Positions 51,638 to 61,559 of a stretch of 64,000 nt of DNA are shown piece after piece; position 1 is the first letter of the stretch; every line of letters starts with the position of its first letter. The DNA is from Coneutiohabitans sp964457925 (lineage in GTDB: Bacteria; Zhuqueibacterota; Zhuqueibacteria; Zhuqueibacterales; Zhuqueibacteraceae). Both the position numbers and the translations under genes were made by a program. Location: assembly GCA_964457925.1 (NCBI GenBank), contig CAYWGH010000016.1:1-64000 (forward strand), in the 5' to 3' direction. The notes beneath the pieces are model-generated. The model searched no databases and was not told the DNA's origin. It was given only the letters and a program-made list of their open reading frames with translations.

Positions 51638-52381
51638 ATGGCTGAAGTTTCACAAAAAATCATGATCGAAGCCAAAGGCTTGAGTAAGTACTACGGTCCC
51701 TTCGTCGCGATCAAGGATATTTCTTTTGCCATTCCGAAAGGCCAGATTGTCGCCTTTCTTGGACCAAATGGCGCGGGTAAAACGACCACGATGAAGATTC
51801 TCAGCGGCTATCTCGCGGCGAGTGAAGGCACGGCAGCAATCGCCGGCTTGAATGTCAGCGACGATCGTCTGGCGGTCGCAAAAAAGCTGGGCTATTTGCC
51901 GGAGAATGGACCGCTCTATCAGGACATGACGCCGCTGGAATTGCTGCAATTCTTCGCGGAAGCGCGCGGCCTGGAGCCGGGTGTCGCCAAGAAGCGCATT
52001 GATGCGGTGAACGAGTTGTGCGCCTTGCAGCAGGTGATGGAAAAACCGATCGGCAAACTCTCCAAAGGTTATCGCCAGCGCGTTGGCCTCGCGCAGGCGC
52101 TTTTGCATGATCCTGAAGTCTTGATCATGGACGAACCCACCGCCGGCCTGGACCCCAACCAGATTCGTGAGTTCCGCAAAAACATCCGGCAACTTGGCCA
52201 TTCCAAAACCATTTTGCTGTCCACGCATATTTTGCAGGAGGTGGAGGCGGTCGCCGATCGCGTCATCCTCGTCAACAACGGCACGTTGGTGTATGACGGC
52301 GAACCCGGCAAGTTAATGGAAAATGGTTCGCTCGAAGGGCCGTTCTATCGTTTGACCAGCAACGGCTCGGCGGCTGCTTAA
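51638..52381 (+). CDS. ABC transporter ATPase, GldA-like
   Basis: The 247-residue ATPase has Walker A GPNGAGKTT, Q-loop region LPENGPLYQDMT, signature LSKGYRQR, Walker B VLIMDEPTAGLDP and the switch histidine in LSTHI. The ENGPLY and KGYRQRVG blocks are those of the ATPases that serve ABC-2 permeases, including GldA of gliding bacteria. The permease fused to a GldG-like domain follows 127 bases later. Without the rest of the gliding system, a role in general envelope export is more likely. Confidence 0.88.
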   Translation: MAEVSQKIMIEAKGLSKYYGPFVAIKDISFAIPKGQIVAFLGPNGAGKTTTMKILSGYLAASEGTAAIAGLNVSDDRLAVAKKLGYLPENGPLYQDMTPLELLQFFAEARGLEPGVAKKRIDAVNELCALQQVMEKPIGKLSKGYRQRVGLAQALLHDPEVLIMDEPTAGLDPNQIREFRKNIRQLGHSKTILLSTHILQEVEAVADRVILVNNGTLVYDGEPGKLMENGSLEGPFYRLTSNGSAAA

Positions 52382-52508
52382 ACAGTGATGAGTTGTCATA
52401 GCGGAAGAATCTTTTGCCGGGCTTGGCAGAGGCGAAGCCGGCGCGAGGTAATGGCAACGAAGATTCAGACCTCCACTCGACGAACAAATAAGGAACAGGG
52501 TAGAACCG

Positions 52509-55190
52509 ATGAGCATGAACCTAAAACCCAATATCAATTGGCAGGTGGTAAAATCCATCATGCGACGCGACCTGCGGCGCTACTTCAACAATCCCACCGG
52601 TTACGTTTTTATTACACTCTTCATCTTCTTGAGCGCTGCTGCGGCGTTTTGGCAGGAACGCTTTTTTCTCAACAATCTTGCCAATCTCGATCAGCTCAAT
52701 GATTTTTTCCCGTACCTGTTGCTGTTTTTCATCCCCGCGCTCACCATGGGTGTATGGGCCAATGAGAATAAAGAAGGCACGGATGAGTTGCTGCTGACGC
52801 TGCCGGCCACGGATCTTGAGATCGTGCTCGGCAAATATTTCGCCGCGTATGGCATTTATACGGCGTCGTTGCTGCTCTCACTCAGCCATATCATCGTGCT
52901 CTTCTTTTTGGGCTGGCCCGATCTCGGTTTGATGATCGGGAACTATCTCGGCTACTGGTTGATCGGCGGCGCATTGATCGCGGTCGGCATGCTGGCCTCG
53001 CTGCTCACCTCGAACGTTACGATTGCCTTCATTGCCGGCGCCGTTTTTTGCGCGTTCTTCGTCTTTATCGGAGCATTGGGCGGCATCTTCGGCCAGGCGG
53101 TGAAGAACTTTGTGTCGCCGCTGGGTGTGTTTGGCCACTTCGGTGATTTTTCGCGCGGTGTGATCAGTTTCAGCGGCTTATTGTATTTCATTTCGGTTGC
53201 GGCGACGTTTCTTTATCTCAACGTCACCCTTATCAGCCGCCGGCATTGGCCGCATGAAGCCGAGGGCTACAAGATGTGGCAGCATCATCTGGTGCGCGCC
53301 GTGGCCTTGGTGATTGCGGTGATCAGCGCCAACGCGGTGTTGAGCCGTCTCAGCATGCGCCTTGATGTTACAGCGGAGCAATTGCATTCGCTTTCCGGCG
53401 AGACGAAAAAGCTGCTCAAAGAAATTCCCGCCGAGCGCCCGGTTTTGATTCAGGCTTATATCAGCAAAGACGTGCCGCAACAATATGTGCAAACGCGCCA
53501 GAATCTGTTGAGCTTTTTGCGCGAGATTGCCTCAGCGGGCGGCAGCCGCGTGCAGGTCTTGATTCACGACACCGAGCCATACACGCAAGAAGCGCGCGAC
53601 GCGCGTGAAAAATTTGGCATCACGCCCAATGAGATTCCGAATCCCGGCAGCGCGCGCGCCAGCACCTCGCAAGTGTTCATGGGCGTGGCGTTCACCTGCG
53701 GCGCAGAAGAACAAGTCATCCCGTTTTTTGACGCCGGTTTGCCGGTGGAATACGAGTTGGCGCGCAGCATCCGCGTTGTGGCCAAAACACAGCGCAAGAA
53801 AATCGGCATTGTGAACACCGATGCCAAGCTCTTCGGCGGTTTTGATTTTCAAACGATGCGCAGCAACCCGGCGTGGCCTGTGGTCGAGGAATTGAAAAAA
53901 CAATACGAAGTCGTGCAGGTTGATCCCGAAAGCGCTATCACAGATTCGCTTGACGGCCTGCTGGTGGCCATGCCCTCGGCGCTGCCGCAGGAGGCGATGG
54001 ATAATTTGCTGGCGCGCATCGAAGCCGGCATGCCCACGCTTTTGCTCGATGACCCGTTGCCGATTATTAATATCGGTCTGGCGCCCTCGGAGCGTTCCGG
54101 CGCGGATATGAATCCGTTTATGCGCAATAATGCGCCGCCGCCCAAACCCAAAGGCAATATTCAAGCATTCATGAGCAAGCTCGGCATCAATTGGAATTCT
54201 GCGCAAATCACCTGGGATACCTACAACCCGCATCCGGATCTCGCCCAGATTCCGCCGGAGATCGTGTTTGTCGGGGCAAACAATGAAACGGCTGAAGCCT
54301 TTAACAAAGAGCATATCGCCAGCGCCGGTTTGCAGGAAGTGGTTTTGCTTTATCCCGGCGCGTTGGCGCCGATGCCGAGCAGCGCTTATGAATTCCAGCC
54401 GTTGCTGAAAACCGGCGTATTATCCGGCACGTTGAATTATCAACAAATGATTCAGCGCAGCTTTTTTGGCACGCAAATGGTCGATTCCCGCCGGCTGCGG
54501 CATATCCCGATCAATGCGGATCAAACCCTGGCCGCCTATGTTCACGGCGCGAAAAAAGATTCACTCGGCGGCGACAAGAATCTCAAGGTAATTTTTATTT
54601 CGGATCTCGATTTTATTTCCGAACAATTTTTTGAATTGCGCCGCCGTGGTTTTGAGAATCTCAATTTCGACAATGTGACGTTCTTCCTCAATTGCATGGA
54701 CTATCTCGTGGGCGACGATTCGTTCGTCACCTTGCGCAAGCGACGCGTGAAGCACCGCACGCTTGAAACGGTTGAAGCGCGAACGCGCGCCTACGTCGAG
54801 CAGCGTGTAAAAGAAGAACAGGACGCCGAGGCCGAAGCGCAGCGCGCGCTGGACGAGGCGCAGCGCCAATTGAACGAGAAAGTGGCGGAAGTCCGCCAGC
54901 GCACGGATCTTGATGCACAGACCAAGCAAATCATGGCGGAGAACCTGCAACAAGTCGAGAACCGCCGCTTCGAAGTGCAGAAAGCCAACATTGAAGCGGC
55001 GAAAGAAGCCAAAATCGATGCCAGCAAAGAAAACATGGAAGCGGCGATCCAACGCATTCAAAGCGGAATCAAAACGCTGGCCGTGATGCTGCCGCCGATT
55101 CCAGTTTTGGTTTTGGGCATCATGATTTTTATGCGCCGGCGCAAGCGCGAACAAGAAGGCGCCGCGGCGGCGAGGAGACTGAGGAGCTAA
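52509..55190 (+). CDS. Fused ABC-2 permease and GldG-like protein
   Basis: The 893-residue protein starts with an ABC-2 permease part with about six TM segments (about 30-265, including FFPYLLLFFIPALTMGVWANENKEGT). A further TM at about 258-280 leads into the GldG-like extracytoplasmic domain (about 285-740, with SLSGETKKLLKEI and GMPTLLLDDP). A long charged coiled coil (about 757-850) and a last TM end the protein. GldF and GldG are separate in Flavobacteriia; here they are one chain. The ATPase upstream and the DUF4340 gene 2 bases downstream complete a conserved three-gene set. Confidence 0.88.
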   Translation: MSMNLKPNINWQVVKSIMRRDLRRYFNNPTGYVFITLFIFLSAAAAFWQERFFLNNLANLDQLNDFFPYLLLFFIPALTMGVWANENKEGTDELLLTLPATDLEIVLGKYFAAYGIYTASLLLSLSHIIVLFFLGWPDLGLMIGNYLGYWLIGGALIAVGMLASLLTSNVTIAFIAGAVFCAFFVFIGALGGIFGQAVKNFVSPLGVFGHFGDFSRGVISFSGLLYFISVAATFLYLNVTLISRRHWPHEAEGYKMWQHHLVRAVALVIAVISANAVLSRLSMRLDVTAEQLHSLSGETKKLLKEIPAERPVLIQAYISKDVPQQYVQTRQNLLSFLREIASAGGSRVQVLIHDTEPYTQEARDAREKFGITPNEIPNPGSARASTSQVFMGVAFTCGAEEQVIPFFDAGLPVEYELARSIRVVAKTQRKKIGIVNTDAKLFGGFDFQTMRSNPAWPVVEELKKQYEVVQVDPESAITDSLDGLLVAMPSALPQEAMDNLLARIEAGMPTLLLDDPLPIINIGLAPSERSGADMNPFMRNNAPPPKPKGNIQAFMSKLGINWNSAQITWDTYNPHPDLAQIPPEIVFVGANNETAEAFNKEHIASAGLQEVVLLYPGALAPMPSSAYEFQPLLKTGVLSGTLNYQQMIQRSFFGTQMVDSRRLRHIPINADQTLAAYVHGAKKDSLGGDKNLKVIFISDLDFISEQFFELRRRGFENLNFDNVTFFLNCMDYLVGDDSFVTLRKRRVKHRTLETVEARTRAYVEQRVKEEQDAEAEAQRALDEAQRQLNEKVAEVRQRTDLDAQTKQIMAENLQQVENRRFEVQKANIEAAKEAKIDASKENMEAAIQRIQSGIKTLAVMLPPIPVLVLGIMIFMRRRKREQEGAAAARRLRS

Positions 55191-55192
55191 CC

Positions 55193-56572
55193 ATGAACGA
55201 AAAAAAGAAAACACTGGTGTTTGCCGGCGTAGCGGCGGCGCTCTTGCTGCTGGCGTTGATAACCGCGCCCCGGCGCGTGACGCCGTCCGCTTTCAATGAT
55301 CAAGGCCAGCCATTTTTTGCGGAATTCAAAGACCCGCTGGCTGCAACCTCGCTCGAAGTGATCGATTACGACGAGGCCACCGGCAGCGCCCGGCCATTCA
55401 AAGTGCTGTTGAAAGATGGAAAATGGACAATTCCTTCGCACAACGATTATCCGGCTGACGGCAAAGATCGTCTTGCAAAAACCGCGGCCTCTGTTATCGA
55501 CATCAAAAAGGATGATTTCCGCTCCGATAACATCGCGGATCATGAAGCCTGCGGCGTCGTCGATCCGCTGGATGAGACAGCCGCCAGCCTCAAAGGCCGC
55601 GGCAAGCGCATTACGCTCAAAGGCGGCAGCGATCAGGTGCTGGCAGATTTTATCATCGGCAAGGAAGTCGAAGGCCGTGAAGGATTTCGTTTCGTGCGCG
55701 TGCCCGGCCAAAAACGGGTTTATGCCGTGCGCATGAACATCGACATCTCGACGAAATTCAGCGATTGGATCGAATCGGACTTGTTGAAAGTCAACAAAGA
55801 CGACATCAAACAAGTGGTGTTGAAGGATTATTCGATTGATGAACGGCGCGGCCTCGTCAATCAACGCGATGTCGTGATCCTCGACAAGAAAGACAACGAT
55901 TGGGTCGCAAACAAAATGTCGAGCAGCGAGGAAGTTGACAAAACCAAGATCAACGATTTCCTCACAACGCTCGATGGCTTGTCGATTGTCGGCGTGCGGG
56001 TGAAACCGGCAGGTCTTTCCCAAAATTTGGAGAAAATGAGTGAAGGCGTAATGCTCACCCAGGCGGATTTGATGTCATTGCAGAGTAAAGGTTATTATTT
56101 CACGCCCAACGGCCAGCTCCTTTCGAATGAAGGCGAGCTGGAGGCCCTCACGAAAGATGGGGTGAAATATACGCTGCGTTTTGGGGAGATTGTTTACGGT
56201 CAGGGCGAGGCCGTGAGCGCCGGCACAGAAGCCAGTGAGGCAGATAAAGCTCAGGGTCCGGGCGAGAATCGCTATTTATTCATCACGACGAGCTTTGACC
56301 CCAAGCAATTTCCGCCCGAGCCGAAAAAACCGCGCAATACCGATTTCCTCACAAAAGCGGACAGCCTGTGGACAGACGCCGACCGGGAGAATAAGAAAAT
56401 TCAAGATGAATATGACGCCTGGCAAAGAAATATCGATAAAGGCCGCAACCTTTCGAACGAATTGAATGCGCGCTTTGCCAAATGGTATTATGTGATTTCG
56501 GCCGCAAGTTTTGACAAACTGCATTTGCAGCGCAAGGATTTGGTGAAGCCCAAAGCGGCGAAGACCAGTTAA
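55193..56572 (+). CDS. DUF4340 protein
   Basis: The 459-residue protein has one N-terminal TM (about 8-22) and an extracytoplasmic DUF4340 region (about 50-300) with WTIPSHNDYPAD and the repeated pattern of a strand-rich module. A charged C-terminal part (about 370-430) is likely helical. DUF4340 genes are regularly found behind GldG-like genes; the biochemical role is unknown. It starts 2 bases after the previous stop, so it is co-transcribed. Confidence 0.85.
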   Translation: MNEKKKTLVFAGVAAALLLLALITAPRRVTPSAFNDQGQPFFAEFKDPLAATSLEVIDYDEATGSARPFKVLLKDGKWTIPSHNDYPADGKDRLAKTAASVIDIKKDDFRSDNIADHEACGVVDPLDETAASLKGRGKRITLKGGSDQVLADFIIGKEVEGREGFRFVRVPGQKRVYAVRMNIDISTKFSDWIESDLLKVNKDDIKQVVLKDYSIDERRGLVNQRDVVILDKKDNDWVANKMSSSEEVDKTKINDFLTTLDGLSIVGVRVKPAGLSQNLEKMSEGVMLTQADLMSLQSKGYYFTPNGQLLSNEGELEALTKDGVKYTLRFGEIVYGQGEAVSAGTEASEADKAQGPGENRYLFITTSFDPKQFPPEPKKPRNTDFLTKADSLWTDADRENKKIQDEYDAWQRNIDKGRNLSNELNARFAKWYYVISAASFDKLHLQRKDLVKPKAAKTS

Positions 56573-56636
56573 GCGCATTGCGCCAGCGCGCAAGCATATA
56601 GCGGTGATCGATTCGCAAGGTTTTCATGCGATGTTC

Positions 56637-56709
56637 TCGCCCGCAGAGTTGAGATTTTGCTGAATATTTTGCTTTTAAATTTCAGCGAAATTTGCGATTC
56701 TGTGGGCGA
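56637..56709. repeat. Imperfect inverted repeat, family B copy 2
   Basis: The ends TCGCCCGCAGAGTTG and the complement of 56695-56709 (TCGCCCACAGAATCG) form an imperfect inverted repeat of about 73 bp, with AAATTTCAGCGAAATTT inside. It resembles 24987-25039. The gap 56573-56881 has no gene. Confidence 0.45.
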
Positions 56710-56881
56710 ATTTGTTTGAGGATATTGCGCGGCACAATGCAACGGTTTCAGAGGAGTTTTGAGATTCAGGCTTGATAATGTTGGCCACGGCTTGACCACA
56801 GCAGATGCCGCGGCCATACTGTGGCGCAACAAGCCGGGATTACTGAATGAGAAGGCAGGTTATTACGAAAAGGAGGCTGTA

Positions 56882-57667
56882 ATGGAGAATTACACGAATA
56901 TTCTCTTCGAAACTAAAAACAAAATCGCTTATCTTACCCTCAATCGCCCGGACAAGCTCAACGCCTTGAATTGGAAAACCATGCAAGAGCTGCAGCATGC
57001 GCTGGCTGCGGTAAGAGATGATGCAACGGTCGGCGGTGTGATTCTTACCGGCGCCGGCGAGAAAGCCTTTGCTGCAGGCGCAGACATCGGCGAGTTAGCG
57101 CAACAAACACCGGTGAGCGCAAAAGAATTCTCGTTGCAGAGCCAGGAGATTCTGCGCTTCGTGGAGCATTTTCCCAAGCCGATCATCGCTGCGGTGAACG
57201 GTTTTTGCCTCGGCGGCGGCAGTGAGTTGGCGCTCGCGTGTCACATGCGGGTCGCCTCGGAAAAAGCAAAATTCGGCCAACCCGAGGTCAATCTTGGCAT
57301 CATGTGCGGCAATGGCGGCACACAGCGCTTGCCGCGACTCATCGGCAAGGGCCGCGCGATCGAGCTTTTGCTCACCGGCAACATGATTGACGCGCATGAA
57401 GCTTATCGTCTCGGCTGGGTGAATCATGTCACGGCGCCAGAGCAGCTTATTGCGAAATGCGAAGAAATCCTGCAAACCGTGCTCAAGAAAGGCCCGATCG
57501 CCATCAAGCTCACGCTCGAAGCGGTGATGCACGGTTTGGAAATGCCGCAAGAAGAGGGTGTGCAGCTCGAATCCAATCTCTTCGGCATGTGTTTTTCGAC
57601 AGAAGACATGAAGGAAGGTACGAAAGCTTTCCTGGAAAAACGTCCGGCGAATTTTCAAGGCAGGTAG
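56882..57667 (+). CDS. Enoyl-CoA hydratase/isomerase family protein
   Basis: The ATG at 56882 follows AAGGAGG with good spacing; upstream in-frame codons are not supported. The 261-residue crotonase-fold protein has LNRPDKLNALN, the oxyanion-hole segment AFAAGADI and the NGFCLGGGSELALACH block, and the catalytic glutamates in GQPEVNLGI. It probably hydrates 2-enoyl-CoA esters in fatty-acid degradation, but crotonase members have other reactions. The threonine synthase gene starts 14 bases downstream. Confidence 0.92.
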   Translation: MENYTNILFETKNKIAYLTLNRPDKLNALNWKTMQELQHALAAVRDDATVGGVILTGAGEKAFAAGADIGELAQQTPVSAKEFSLQSQEILRFVEHFPKPIIAAVNGFCLGGGSELALACHMRVASEKAKFGQPEVNLGIMCGNGGTQRLPRLIGKGRAIELLLTGNMIDAHEAYRLGWVNHVTAPEQLIAKCEEILQTVLKKGPIAIKLTLEAVMHGLEMPQEEGVQLESNLFGMCFSTEDMKEGTKAFLEKRPANFQGR

Positions 57668-57681
57668 ACGAATCCCTCTCT

Positions 57682-59022
57682 ATGAATCATCTTCACGCCG
57701 GTTACCGCTGCATCAATCAATGTGAGGGCGAATATCCCCTCGATGAAATACTATATCGTTGCCCGAAATGCCATGATCTGCTCGAAGTGGTTCACGATTT
57801 TCAGCCGCTCGCAAGGCATAGCGGTCATGAGTGGAAGGCTATTTTCGAGCAACGGTATCGACTGCGCACCGGTGTTGCCGCTTCGGGTGTTTGGGCCAAG
57901 CAAGAATGGGTGCATCCGCATCTGGAGGTGAAAAATCTTGTTTCATTAGGAGAGGGTTATTCGCATTTGTTCCGGGCAGAGCGGTTGGGTAAGCATCTCG
58001 GGCTCGATCATCTTCATCTGAAACAATGCGGCAACAGTCATACCGGTTCCTTTAAAGATCTCGGCATGACGGTGCTGGTTTCGCAGGTCCAGCAGATGAT
58101 CGCGCGCGGCCGCAGCATCAAAGCGGTGATTTGCGCTTCCACCGGCGATACTTCTGCGGCGCTTGCGGCCTATTGCGCCGCCGCCAATATTCCTGCCGTT
58201 GTGCTGCTGCCCGCCGACAAAATCAGCCCGGCACAATTGATTCAACCCACCGCCCACGGCGCGTTGACGTTGGCGCTCGAAACGGATTTCGACGGTTGCA
58301 TGCGCCTGGTTCAGCAGCTTGCCGGGCAAACGGATATCTATCTCGCGAATTCCATGAATTCATTGCGCCTGGAGGGGCAGAAGACCGTCGCGGTTGAAGT
58401 TGTGCAACAACTCGACTGGCGTGTTCCGGATTGGGTCATTGTGCCGGGCGGCAATCTTGGCAACGTTTCCGCGCTTGGCAAAGGATTTCTCATGATGCGC
58501 GCACTGGGCGTGATCGACTGCCTGCCGCGGCTGGTGTGCGCACAAGCGGAACATGCGAATCCCTTGTATGAAAGTTTTAAAAACAACTTTCGAGAGTTTA
58601 GAGCAAAAGCCGCAAAGCCAACGCTCGCGAGCGCGATTCAAATCGGCGCTCCCGTCAGTTATAAAAAAGCCATCAGGATTTTGCGTGAGCTTGACGGCCT
58701 GGTGGAGCAGGCGAGTGAGCACGAATTGGCAAATGCTGCTGCGCTGGCGGATCGTTGCGGGCTGTTTGTTTGCCCGCAAACCGGCGTTGCGCTTGCCGCA
58801 CTGGCTAAACTGGCAGCGCGCCGGATGATCAAGCCGTCTGACCGCGTCGTGGTCATTTCAACCGCCAACGGTTTAAAGTTCGCCGATTTCAAAATTGCGT
58901 ATCACCAAAAAGCCATCAAGGATATTGCCTTTCATCACGCCAATCGCGTGCAGGCATTACCGGCAGATATTCAGAAAATAAACGATGCGATCAAAGCATT
59001 TGCGTCAAGTGTAATCAAATGA
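57682..59022 (+). CDS. thrC: Threonine synthase
   Basis: The ATG at 57682 is the start; upstream in-frame codons lie inside the preceding gene. The 446-residue PLP enzyme converts O-phosphohomoserine to threonine. An N-terminal zinc-ribbon-like part (CINQCEGEYPL, then CPKC) precedes the fold-type II core. The PLP lysine is Lys125 in HTGSFKDLG, and the GGNLGNVS segment binds cofactor phosphate. The zinc-ribbon type and the length match the plant/archaeal-like class. Confidence 0.93.
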   Translation: MNHLHAGYRCINQCEGEYPLDEILYRCPKCHDLLEVVHDFQPLARHSGHEWKAIFEQRYRLRTGVAASGVWAKQEWVHPHLEVKNLVSLGEGYSHLFRAERLGKHLGLDHLHLKQCGNSHTGSFKDLGMTVLVSQVQQMIARGRSIKAVICASTGDTSAALAAYCAAANIPAVVLLPADKISPAQLIQPTAHGALTLALETDFDGCMRLVQQLAGQTDIYLANSMNSLRLEGQKTVAVEVVQQLDWRVPDWVIVPGGNLGNVSALGKGFLMMRALGVIDCLPRLVCAQAEHANPLYESFKNNFREFRAKAAKPTLASAIQIGAPVSYKKAIRILRELDGLVEQASEHELANAAALADRCGLFVCPQTGVALAALAKLAARRMIKPSDRVVVISTANGLKFADFKIAYHQKAIKDIAFHHANRVQALPADIQKINDAIKAFASSVIK

Positions 59023-59094
59023 TGGGTTGCTCATTCAGCCCGCTTCCCGCATAGCTATTGACTTGCCACATTCGATCCCACATCAAATAAAGAC

Positions 59095-60369
59095 GTGTCT
59101 CATTTTTTCACTTCTGGCGCATTGCGCCATCGCAATTACCGCATATTTTTTGCAGGGCAGTTCATTTCATTTGTCGGCACGTGGATGCAAGGCACGGCGC
59201 AGAGCTGGCTGGTTTACGAACTAACGCGCTCCGCGTTTTGGCTCGGCGTCGTGAGCTTTCTCGGCACGTTACCTTTATCTCTTTTTGCGCTGATTGGCGG
59301 CAGCGTGGCCGATCGCGTGAATCGTCGCCGCTTGATTCTGACAACGTACACCACCACAATGGTGATTGCCGCCTTGTTTGCCGCATTGATTTGGTTGCAT
59401 GCCATTGAGATTCATTTCGTGGCGCTGCTGGTATTTTTGAGCGGGCTGGTCAATGCGTTCGATATTCCGGCACGGCAGGCCTTGCTTGTCGATCTTGTCG
59501 GCAAAGATGATCTCGCCAGTGGCATTGCCCTGAACTCGGCCATGTTTAACGCCGCGCGCTTGCTCGGCCCGGCGCTCGGCGGTCTCGTGGTTGCCAGTTT
59601 TGGAACGGCTTGGTGCATGATAGCGAATGCCCTCTCGTTTCTCGCCGGTATTTTTGCGCTGCTCGTCATTCGCATGCAGACGCGCACCCGTGATGATGAA
59701 ACGCGCCTACCGCTCTGGCGCTCGCTGCAAGAAGGCGCGACTTATGTGCGAAGTTCTTCTCTTGTTTGGGGACTGCTTGCACTGGTGGCAGTGGCAACAA
59801 TATTCGGCTGGTCATTCACCGTGTTGTTGCCGGTCTTTGCCGACGAGGTTCTCGGCGGCGGGGCGGTTCAGCTTGGGCGGTTACTCTCGGCCAGCGGCCT
59901 GGGCGCTTTTGTGGGGGCGGTTTTTACGGCAACCCTCGGCCGGCATTGGGGGCCGCGCAAAATTTTGTTAGCCGGACTCGGCATCTTCTCGCTGGCGGCT
60001 ATCGGCTTCGCTTTGTCGCGCCATGCCTTGCTTTCCATGGCAACGCTGGCTTTTATGGGATTCGGTTTGATTCTGTTCAATGTCAACAGCAACAGCGCGC
60101 TGCAACGCCGCGTACCCGATCATTTGCGCGGCCGCGTGGTGGGATTTTATGTTTTATGCTTCGGCGGTTTGATGCCGGTGGGCAGCTTGCAGATCGGCTT
60201 TGTCGCTGAACAGTTGGGCGGTACAGCCGCCCTACTCATCAACGCGGCATTTTGTGGCCTGGCAACGTTAGCCGCCGCACGCTTTATCTCCCAGACACGG
60301 CAGCAGCCCAGCAATCAACCGGTGTTCTCCGGCACGTCTCCAATGAATGGCTTTTCGCTGGAAAGATGA
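59095..60369 (+). CDS. MFS exporter (EntS/MFS_3-type)
   Basis: The GTG at 59095 gives a 424-residue protein with about twelve hydrophobic segments. The MFS motif A region is GSVADRVNRRRLIL between TM2 and TM3, and VNAFDIPARQALLVDLV is characteristic of the MFS_3 / enterobactin-exporter-like group. The cytosolic loop between the two six-helix halves starts at about 195. The substrate cannot be told. A separate lipoprotein gene follows. Confidence 0.88.
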   Translation: MSHFFTSGALRHRNYRIFFAGQFISFVGTWMQGTAQSWLVYELTRSAFWLGVVSFLGTLPLSLFALIGGSVADRVNRRRLILTTYTTTMVIAALFAALIWLHAIEIHFVALLVFLSGLVNAFDIPARQALLVDLVGKDDLASGIALNSAMFNAARLLGPALGGLVVASFGTAWCMIANALSFLAGIFALLVIRMQTRTRDDETRLPLWRSLQEGATYVRSSSLVWGLLALVAVATIFGWSFTVLLPVFADEVLGGGAVQLGRLLSASGLGAFVGAVFTATLGRHWGPRKILLAGLGIFSLAAIGFALSRHALLSMATLAFMGFGLILFNVNSNSALQRRVPDHLRGRVVGFYVLCFGGLMPVGSLQIGFVAEQLGGTAALLINAAFCGLATLAAARFISQTRQQPSNQPVFSGTSPMNGFSLER

Positions 60370-60517
60370 AAGAGACCGTGTCGTTGTTTGGGGTTGCCTG
60401 ATTTGGAAATAAGCGGAAATGTTTTTCCGGCGGCGGCTTCATTTGCTGCTATATAACAGGGCGTTTTGTTTTTTTAACGCGAACGTGAAGGTTGAAGAGT
60501 TATTCGGGATAGGTGTT

Positions 60518-61042
60518 ATGCCCGCCAAGCATTCTTGTCAAGTTTACCTTCTCGCCTCTGTGTTGTTGCTGAGTTGCGCCGGGGAGAAGCCGGCCACGCC
60601 GGTGACCAGGGAGGTTGCGGAACAGATTTCACGCCAACAGTTGCGCGATAGTTACGTGACGGGTGTGAAACAGGTCGTCGATCTCGGGCGGCTTGTGTAT
60701 AAAGTTTTTGTGCAGAATGATTCCTCCGCGAAACGCGTCACAGTTGACGTCGCCACCGCGCGTGTCATTGAGATCATTGATCGCACGGAAGAGTTACGCC
60801 AGGCCATGGCAGAGGGCGAAGACGTGCGGCATGCGATTTGTCCTGCTGCGCGCGCCGCAGCAGAAACTGCGGCTTTGCAAGCTGTTCCCGGCAGCATCAA
60901 ACGGTGGAAAGTCGTGCAGGACAACAATCGCATCATTCACAAATTCGATATCGCGACGGTTGTCGGAAAAGAAGTGCGCATCACTGTTGAGGACTCCACC
61001 TGCCAGATTCTGGAGATCGAACATCCTTTGTCAGCCCGCTAA
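60518..61042 (+). CDS. Lipoprotein with PepSY-like domain
   Basis: The ATG at 60518 is chosen because it directly precedes a signal peptide with lipobox (LLLSC) and has a GGGATAGGTG stretch upstream; an ATG at 60419 would bury it. The 174-residue protein has two beta-rich units that read VYKVFVQNDSSAKRVTVDVATARV and IHKFDIATVVGKEVRITVEDST, resembling PepSY-type modules found in peptidase inhibitors and envelope sensors. Substrate or partner is unknown. Confidence 0.65.
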   Translation: MPAKHSCQVYLLASVLLLSCAGEKPATPVTREVAEQISRQQLRDSYVTGVKQVVDLGRLVYKVFVQNDSSAKRVTVDVATARVIEIIDRTEELRQAMAEGEDVRHAICPAARAAAETAALQAVPGSIKRWKVVQDNNRIIHKFDIATVVGKEVRITVEDSTCQILEIEHPLSAR

Positions 61043-61559
61043 ATCGGCCTCATTGCCTCTTTTTAATAAACGTCATAAAAATCGCTGGGCGTGTCGCATG
61101 ATCGTGACATGAAAATGTCTCATCCCGGGCGATATCCTTGATTTTCCCGCCATGCTTTTTTATTTTTCACCGCAGAAAAAAGCCGCCAAGATTTTCAGAG
61201 TGTTTCTGCTTTGCAACTGTTACGAGATTGCCCTCAAACACCTTCTCAAAGATTCCTTGGCTGATTCTCTTTCTTCAAAACTACTTAGATGCTGGTAGAT
61301 TCCTTCGTCAATTCTGCGCCAGGATGGGAACGTAGAAGCTTGGCGGCATGGGCGCGAACAGAATGGATTTCAGGGAGCATGCGCATTCTTGTGATGATGG
61401 AATTCGCTGATTTAACCTGATGACATACGCCAGCGAGGATTTATGATTTGCTTGCTGGCAAGTCGCCCCTCTCTCTAATTGAGTTTGTGCTTCCATCCCT
61501 CTGCTGAGGGTGAGGCGCTTGGGCATTATGAACAATTTTAAATGCAGGAGGCTGTCATC
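61043..61559. other. Intergenic stretch with no supported gene
   Basis: This 517-base region shows only short overlapping frames. I see no clear promoter or hairpin apart from the AGGAGG at 61544-61549 that serves the small acidic protein gene. Confidence 0.5.
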
